Assembly (NCBI RefSeq): GCF_028453695.1
Contig: NC_135778.1
Location: forward strand, 29,749,214 to 29,813,213
Direction of reading: 5' to 3'
Source of the DNA: Augochlora pura
Lineage: Eukaryota; Arthropoda; Insecta; Hymenoptera; Halictidae
Length of the DNA: 64,000 nucleotides
Shown here: positions 57,873 through 64,000 of the stretch, piece by piece
Numbering within the stretch: position 1 is the first letter of the stretch
How the letters are laid out: each line of letters opens with the position of its first letter
The notes under the pieces: generated by a model
Database searches by the model: none
Seen by the model: only the letters and a program-made list of their open reading frames with translations
Told to the model about the DNA's origin: nothing
Translations under genes and position numbers: made by a program

Positions 57873-58789
57873 GGAGACTAATTTTCCTATTGTTATTTAA
57901 TTTTCCTTACATTCTCTCTGATTGCAGAATAATATAAGAAAATTATTTATACGAAAATTTCTTAATTTTAGCCCTTAATTAAGGTCAAGAAATGGACTTG
58001 ATTTACAATTATAATCTGTGTTCACTCACATCGATCCAAACCGTTTGTCTCCGGTGTATTATTGTTTGTACATTCTTCATCAGAGAGTTTATATCTTAGA
58101 GCTCTAAAACAAACATCTCTTTCAAAGTTATTATTATTAACCATGCAAAATTCTTCAAGCCCGCTTTGAATAATATTCTGTACTTATAGCAGCAATGAAG
58201 TATGTAGGATATGCGCTTCTTGCTAACGTGCATAAATTTTGGAACTATCGGTAACGCTGAGCGCGGCTCGGAAATGGTAACAGGGTTTTATCATCTTCTA
58301 ACACGGAAAGGACCGTATGGTGCGATGCTGTAAGGATCCTAAGTCTGTGTATGGAAACCAATTAGTGTTTTCTCTTCTCAAAAATGAAAATTATTTACCA
58401 GGCATTGCTAAATTTGATTTTTACGTTTTTGGAATATAGACAAATGGTAAAATAAAAAGAAGGATCGAAGATAAGTAAAAAAATTAAATATTCAAATGTG
58501 TTCCCTTAGACGTCGTATGAAAAATGATTTTTTTTGATACGTATAAATCATTATACAAAATATTTTTGCAGGACGATTAATCTCATAAGTCGGATCTAAG
58601 AAATTCAAATGGCGTAAAACGTAATCATCGTTTACGAAATATAGAATTATAAAAATGTTTGAACATTTTTCGGTTAGCGAGAAATTTTATTTTCGAAATT
58701 ATTATTCGATGTTAATCTTCGAATTGTCCTTTTGGGCTAGAACTATTTAAGTCGAATTTCATTAATAGCGAGCAAGCATTTATTTGAAG

Positions 58790-58861
58790 AACACCCTTCG
58801 ATATCACTAACGGTTCCGTAGATATTTAAGGGGAAACGATTTGAATAGAGCACCCTGTATA
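58790..58861 (-). mobile_element. Transposon terminal sequence (one end)
   Basis: On the minus strand the sequence begins TACAGGGTGCTCTATTCAAA and continues to a purine-rich block. Starts of the TACAGGGTG type, flanked by TA, are frequent at the ends of non-autonomous DNA elements in insects. The other end was not found, so the left boundary is unknown. Confidence 0.35.
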
Positions 58862-60780
58862 CATTGCTCTATTGTGTATGTATATCTACCGTCCAACTGT
58901 ATTCACATCAACACATTTATCACGATATACAAGCCGCATACGGCGATCAATGCCTAGGGCAGGAACATTTGTAACAGTCAAAAATCTCGATAATAGCACG
59001 TTATTCGAATCGCGTACTTGAAAAATGCGAAATTTTACTGACACGAGATCGAAATTAGTAGACACGACGACATATTTCACACTGCATTCTGCGAAATAAA
59101 AAGACCATTCAATATTTTCCAAGATTTATCAATGTCTCGTGTCGAAATGAAACTTATTCAAGAAATTTAACAACCAGAGAAATTTATTGTCGAATGAAAG
59201 CGGTGCATTGTAATTTTCTTTGTTTATTTTTCATTCTTCGCAGCGTTGGTGCTCAACCTTCTTCAATTGAACAAATACATATATAAAATAACAAAATAAA
59301 ATATAATAATATATAAAATAACTCAGTTCTCGTATATGAAATGTGTTCGATACTTGCTTAGTCATAACAATTACTATTTGTTTCTTCGTAACAAACAATT
59401 ATTTCTTTCTCGATAATAATTATTTTTTTAGAAAATAAAACAAATGGAATTTGCTATGTTATACACGAAACAAGGCAAAATAGTACAGCGAAAATATTGT
59501 TCGAACATTGTCGTCGTCTCGCCATAATCATGAGCTTGATGAAAACAATAAATAGATTCGAAGCTGTTTTTAAGCAGGAAAAAAGTTTTGCAATTTGTTA
59601 ATAGATTCTATTTAAAACCGTGAAACTTTCTCAAAAAAACATTCTCAGATTACATGTTCTGATAAGCAAAGCAAAGTTCTTGACGATAACAGTTTCACTT
59701 GGAACAGAACTTTTGCGATATAAAAATAAAATTGGTTTTATAACAGAAATTAATATTAATGATTTAATTATAATATTAAATATTATTATTGAATATTTCT
59801 TTCGTCGGTATGCTAAAACAGTTTTACATCACGAATATTCTACGATGAACGATGTTAGAATAGTATTAAATAATTGAATATTAAAAACTTATTTCTAATA
59901 TTTACATTAAAAATGTAGTAATTAATTTGAGACTTTTTGTGTGCATCTTTCATAAGTATCTTCTTAAAAAACACTCCAACGTAATTTATTACACAGATTT
60001 TAAAGAATTTATTTCATGAGAATATTTTCCAAATCCTTTTTTCAACCTGCTTCGAATACTTTTCATGAAAACTCCAGGAAAACAAATATCTTTTAAAATG
60101 AAAAATTCAAGTTGACAACAATTTATACACGTAATATATATAGTTAAACACGAGGAGATGATAAATAAATTAATTATACAGATTATCAAATTTAAATAAT
60201 CGGTAAGAAATAGCGAAGAGTATAAACAACGTGCGATCAAATGTTCAAGAAATTCCATAACATAAGTTTGGATAATTCGAATGCAGAAAAGAGTATAAAT
60301 AAAAATGGTCTAGTACCATTCTTAATATTTTTTTATAATATACTTTTTATAATAAGTAGATTTTCAACCGATAAGAGAAACATTTCTTTATTTTATTGAC
60401 TTAGAACATTTACAAACAATTCTGTCATGAAATTATCAGTAAATTTTTTGACTGTTCAGCGCGACACGGTTAACAATTTATATGGTTACATTAGATTAGG
60501 TACATTTTATTAGGTAAAATTAGATTTAAATAGATATTATTGCTATATCTGCGATAACATTAGATTTGGGTAGATATTATTGCTACGTTCACAATAAAAT
60601 TAAATTTACTTGATGTATTTATTTGTCACGTTTAATAACGCAAGAAAATGAGAATTTACGTATGCAGAAGAGTATTGCAAAAGGGGATGCTTAAACGAAG
60701 AACAATTTCAATCCGAAGCTGAAACTCCGAAAAATTGGAGAACCAGTTGTTCAGGTCTGCCTATCCAAACATTGCCCTTA

Positions 60781-61350
60781 ACGTCGTCCTGTATAGTTAA
60801 TCCACTGTTTTCTTTGTGGTATAGGTGGTGTATCGCGATAACAGACGGATATCCAATGGCGCATTAAGTGGTGGTTACACCGACTTCCGGTCTCCTCCCT
60901 TATCTTTATCATGTCGCACAAACGAGATCGTTCTTTCGGCTTTTTGTGCACGCGCGTGTAAATATTAGCGGAGGATGATGAGAGCCGTCCCCACCTTTCC
61001 CTAGTTTCTTTCTCCTGGCCCTTTTCACGTTATTGTCCAGCCGTTGACCATCCTCCGCGGCTATACATCCCGACGGCGACCGTCGTCGCCGTCGTCGTCG
61101 CGACGCCACTCTGTAGACCCGCTTTCAAACATTGCCGAAGACGTCTCTCTGATACCGCCTTTATACAAACGCGGCTGCGCTCGAACTTTTCACTGCGTTT
61201 CCTCCCACCGAATCGTTTATTAACCGAATCACCCCGGGCGTTTCGGTCGAACCACAGTCGTACCAATTCCGATTCTACCGGGTCGAATGTCTTGCCTCCA
61301 AACGTGTTATATTTATGAAATATTGTGTCTACTTCGAGCACGATGCTCCA
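60781..61350. promoter_or_regulatory. CpG-rich island, promoter-like
   Basis: A sharp GC- and CpG-rich block in otherwise AT-rich DNA, with a (GTC)n-like run (CGACGGCGACCGTCGTCGCC at 61070-61089 and following bases) and mirror motifs. Minus-strand frames here (60909-61109, 61030-61341) are Arg- and Ser-rich and look like products of composition, though the start MASRRRRRRRSPSG could be a genuine basic N-terminus. Best guess: promoter or first-exon region of a gene mostly outside the readable part. Confidence 0.3.
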
Positions 61351-61439
61351 AGGGTTCCAATTACCGAGGTTGCTCGGAATACCGTTGCTTTCATTTATTT
61401 GAATGTTAACACTGGTATAACCATGTTAAAGTAACGCGC

Positions 61440-61830
61440 AAAGAATCGCTCAACGGCCGGCGACACCACAGTGGTGAACGCGCATGGTACCGCCCAATAT
61501 GGCGTGATGTTCCGTTGTTCTTTCGTTTAAGTAACAATAGGTTACATAGGTCAGGAAGTTTGTTGTTTTCATAAGTACTTGTGCCCTTTCATCGTGGCAG
61601 ACGAAAGAGAAGATTCGATTATTCACGATTAATGCGCGGACAACTTGCCTGATGTTCCAATCGACTTTGCCGTAGGAAATTGAAGAAAGAGATTGCCATG
61701 TATGTACCGGAAACAAAAACAGAAGGACAAAAAATTTATTGTGGAAGTCTTGTGGAGTTGCGTTATATCTTAGAGACTGTTTTGCTTCGTATCGCCTAAA
61801 AGAGAAGTACTGAGTAATTACCAAAGAATA
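61440..61830 (-). other. Second GC-richer block with an unrecognised 124-codon frame
   Basis: On the minus strand, 61450-61824 is open for 124 codons (starting MVITQYFSFRRYEAKQS). I find no domain, signal peptide or splice support. Near its end are TATTGGGCGGTACCATGCGC and a palindrome, CACCACTGTGGTG, again promoter-like. It may be part of the same regulatory island as 60781-61350. A gene is possible but not supported. Confidence 0.2.
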
Positions 61831-63025
61831 TGTATATAAAGAAATATATAGATCGAACCAATTTTACATTTATTTACATATGCATATTTTCGAAATTTTA
61901 TGAAAATAGGAAGACAGGATTGAAAACTCATGAGAACTGACGATGAGATTAGTAAAACTTGACAATTTATAAACTGCCGATAACTTTAAGAACGGTCGGT
62001 GACAAGCGAAGTAATCTGAATTAGTGTCGCTAGCGCCGAGCGAAGAAAGTGAGACGTGCGGGCGGCAAAGTGTTAATACGCGGCGGATATTTAAAAATAC
62101 ACGTCCTTTAATTTCTAGTATTCGAGAAAAACTTGCATTATTGCTTATTTATTATTTATTTATTTATTACGCATAACACGCTGCGTATATTAATAAGTAA
62201 ATAATACTTAATGTGTTATAAAATCTGTATGTAGATATGCAATGTTGTAATATTAGATGTTAGAATTGTTAAAGATAATCCATAATATTATATTGCATGT
62301 ATAAAAATGACTAAGAAGAAGATTTTAGGTGTTGTATAAATTATTTTATATGTCTTAAATTATGTATTTATGTATGGTGTTCAATTATAATACAAGAACC
62401 GAATAAAAAATATTATGTTTCGTATATGATAATTTTGTTGAGTACAACTTAAGATTTCCAAATTTGTTCATTTGTTGAAAAGAAATGAAACATAAGATAC
62501 ACACCCTCTGTTATGAACAATATTGACTAATACGTGTAAAATGATGTATAAAACTGTTAAATGCAGCTGATATATTTTTCCTCGCCAAGTGGTGCACGTA
62601 AAATTCCAAAATCCTCAAATTGGGATCATGGCAGTTAATGAGTTAATGGATTACAATTATTTAAGTACACCATATGTTCACTGCAAATAATAAAAAAATT
62701 ATTGAAAAGCACTAGCCGTGCGTTTGTCATTAATTACAGATTAATTACCTTTCGCTTACAGATATGCTTAAGAAAAACGAATTTGTGCAGATTGCCATTA
62801 TTTTACACAGTTGGTTTTTATTCAGCTAAAACGATATTTTTATATTATAAAAATCGTTAGATTTTATAAAGTAAATAACAAATATTTGAATCACCTGAAT
62901 TTTTTACTTTGAGATTTCTTGAACAGTTGATTGCACATTGTTTATACCTTTCGCTGTTTCTTACTGTTTATTTAAATTTGATAATCTGTATAATTAGCTT
63001 ATTTATTATGTCATTGTATATACAG
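61831..63025. other. AT-rich stretch, no gene recognised
   Basis: Very AT-rich with TTTATTTATTTATT runs near 62155. No open frame of note and no repeat structure seen by eye. Confidence 0.5.
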
Positions 63026-63290
63026 GGTGTCCAGGAAATCGTAGTACAACCGGGCAGGGGGTGATTCTACATAAAAAAAGAAGAAAATATTTTGGTATAA
63101 CATTTTTTCATCCGGTGCTTCATTTTCGTCATAATCAACTTCAAAGTTCGTTCAACTTGTAAACCATTTAATACAATTTGCTTGTCGTGTATTTCACTGC
63201 TCTGTTTGTCTCTGTCCGCGACAGTGTTCACAAACGTTGATAATTGTGCGGTTGAAACAGTACAAAGTGTGTCTACTGATTACTCATTTT
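63024..63290 (+). mobile_element. Dispersed DNA-transposon end (ACAGGGTGTCC type)
   Basis: It starts TATACAGGGTGTCCAGGAAA and continues with GTACAACCGGGCAGGGGGTG and ATTCTACATAAAAAAAGAAG. From general knowledge, this wording is very common at the ends of dispersed elements in ants, bees and other insects. The boundary on the right and the partner end were not found in the window. Confidence 0.5.
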
Positions 63291-64000
63291 TTATTCTTTT
63301 TTACTACTACTATTACAATGCTACATAAGTTTTCTCGATGAATTAATGACATCTGGACAGATTGTAAGTTGTTATCGCTTTTTAATTTTTCGATTGCCTC
63401 AGTGATCTTACGTTTCAAATGTGTAACAAATGTGTATTACGAAAAATCACTACGCAAGGAGTGGGGGCAGATGACGCATACGCAAAAGTCCCGCACGGTG
63501 GCGTAGTGTGCCTCTCGCTTCGAAAAAAAAATCGAAAAATATAGAATAAATTTCAAAATTTAACATTTTTTAATTTGTCGACCTTTTCTTCTTATTCTGC
63601 TACCTGTCGTAGCCAAAATTATACCAACTAAATATCTATTCACGATTCACGATTAAGAACCAATAACGAGAACCATGAAACGATTTTTTCAAAATCGTAC
63701 AATATTTCAATGACACCAATTTTATCATTTTTTAACTCAAATAATTTTTAAATATTGTTGAAACATGAAACTTAAAAAGCTACTACAGTTTCTTCGCAAA
63801 AACGATTCCGAAGAAAGTTGAACAAGAACGAAATTTACATTAGAATATCTCGTTAAATAGATTCTAAAGTCGAATTGTAAAATGTTATAGTAATTGCCGA
63901 AATAAAATATGGAGAATGATGCGTTAATTAGCATTTATTTATCCGTAATATATTCCTATTATTTCTTTACAATATTTCTTTCTTTTATTATCTTTATGTA
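63291..64000. other. AT-rich end of window, no gene recognised
   Basis: Only short AT-driven frames. A small GC-rich patch at 63460-63520 (GGGGGCAGATGACGCATACG and CGCACGGTGGCGTAGTGTGC) shows no known motif. Confidence 0.5.

Larger units (their letters stand above)
56338..60780. other. AT-rich stretch, no gene recognised
   Basis: Many short AT-driven frames on both strands, none with a domain. It includes a (CT)n tract at 57811-57872 and a transposon-end-like sequence at about 58800-58861. The two motifs TTAGATTTGGGTAGATATTATTGCTA and its near-copy at 60520-60590 make a short direct repeat of about 53 bases. Confidence 0.5.

Overview
This is eukaryotic, almost certainly insect, DNA and most likely from a hymenopteran (ant or bee). 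The evidence is a gene split by long introns with GT-AG junctions, an AATAAA polyadenylation signal, mariner transposons with TA target sites, an insect-style LINE ORF1, and a terminal repeat beginning ACAGGGTGTCC of a kind I recall from ant and bee genomes. There are no bacterial operons, no CRISPR array and no convincing tRNA or rRNA. Three runs of exactly 100 N (1515-1614, 48365-48464, 48886-48985) are placeholder assembly gaps. Nothing here was run through a database; family names come from reading translated motifs.

Only one protein gene is clear. It lies on the + strand from 31849 to 46162, in six coding exons whose reading phases all agree. The predicted product is about 730 residues: a signal peptide, three CUB domains, one membrane-spanning helix and a short basic tail. 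This is the layout of suppressor of lurcher protein 1 (SOL-1), an accessory subunit of ionotropic glutamate receptors, and that is my best family guess. Intron 1 is about 11 kb. The second CUB domain is interrupted by a charged insert of roughly 200 residues. A (CT)n tract lies just upstream of the start codon, and a polyadenylation signal lies about 800 bases after the stop.

From 1 to 31.8 kb I recognise no gene. The stretch is moderately GC-rich intergenic DNA, or introns of genes outside the window. It is full of low-copy imperfect tandem duplications whose periods cluster between about 165 and 220 bases although the sequences are mostly unrelated. The same pattern continues inside intron 1 of the CUB gene. 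A separate family of hairpin repeats lies at 19-24 kb.

From about 46.3 kb to the end the sequence is much more AT-rich and rich in mobile elements. In order it holds tandem repeats and a gap-flanked duplication, a possible two-exon minus-strand mini-gene, a LINE ORF1 remnant, a 1,330-base mariner with 118-base terminal repeats and a broken transposase, a divergent U2 spliceosomal RNA that keeps its stems through compensatory changes, an internally deleted mariner derivative, and a CpG-rich promoter-like island near 61 kb. The U2 variant and the shared near-nucleosome-length period of the duplications are the most unusual observations.
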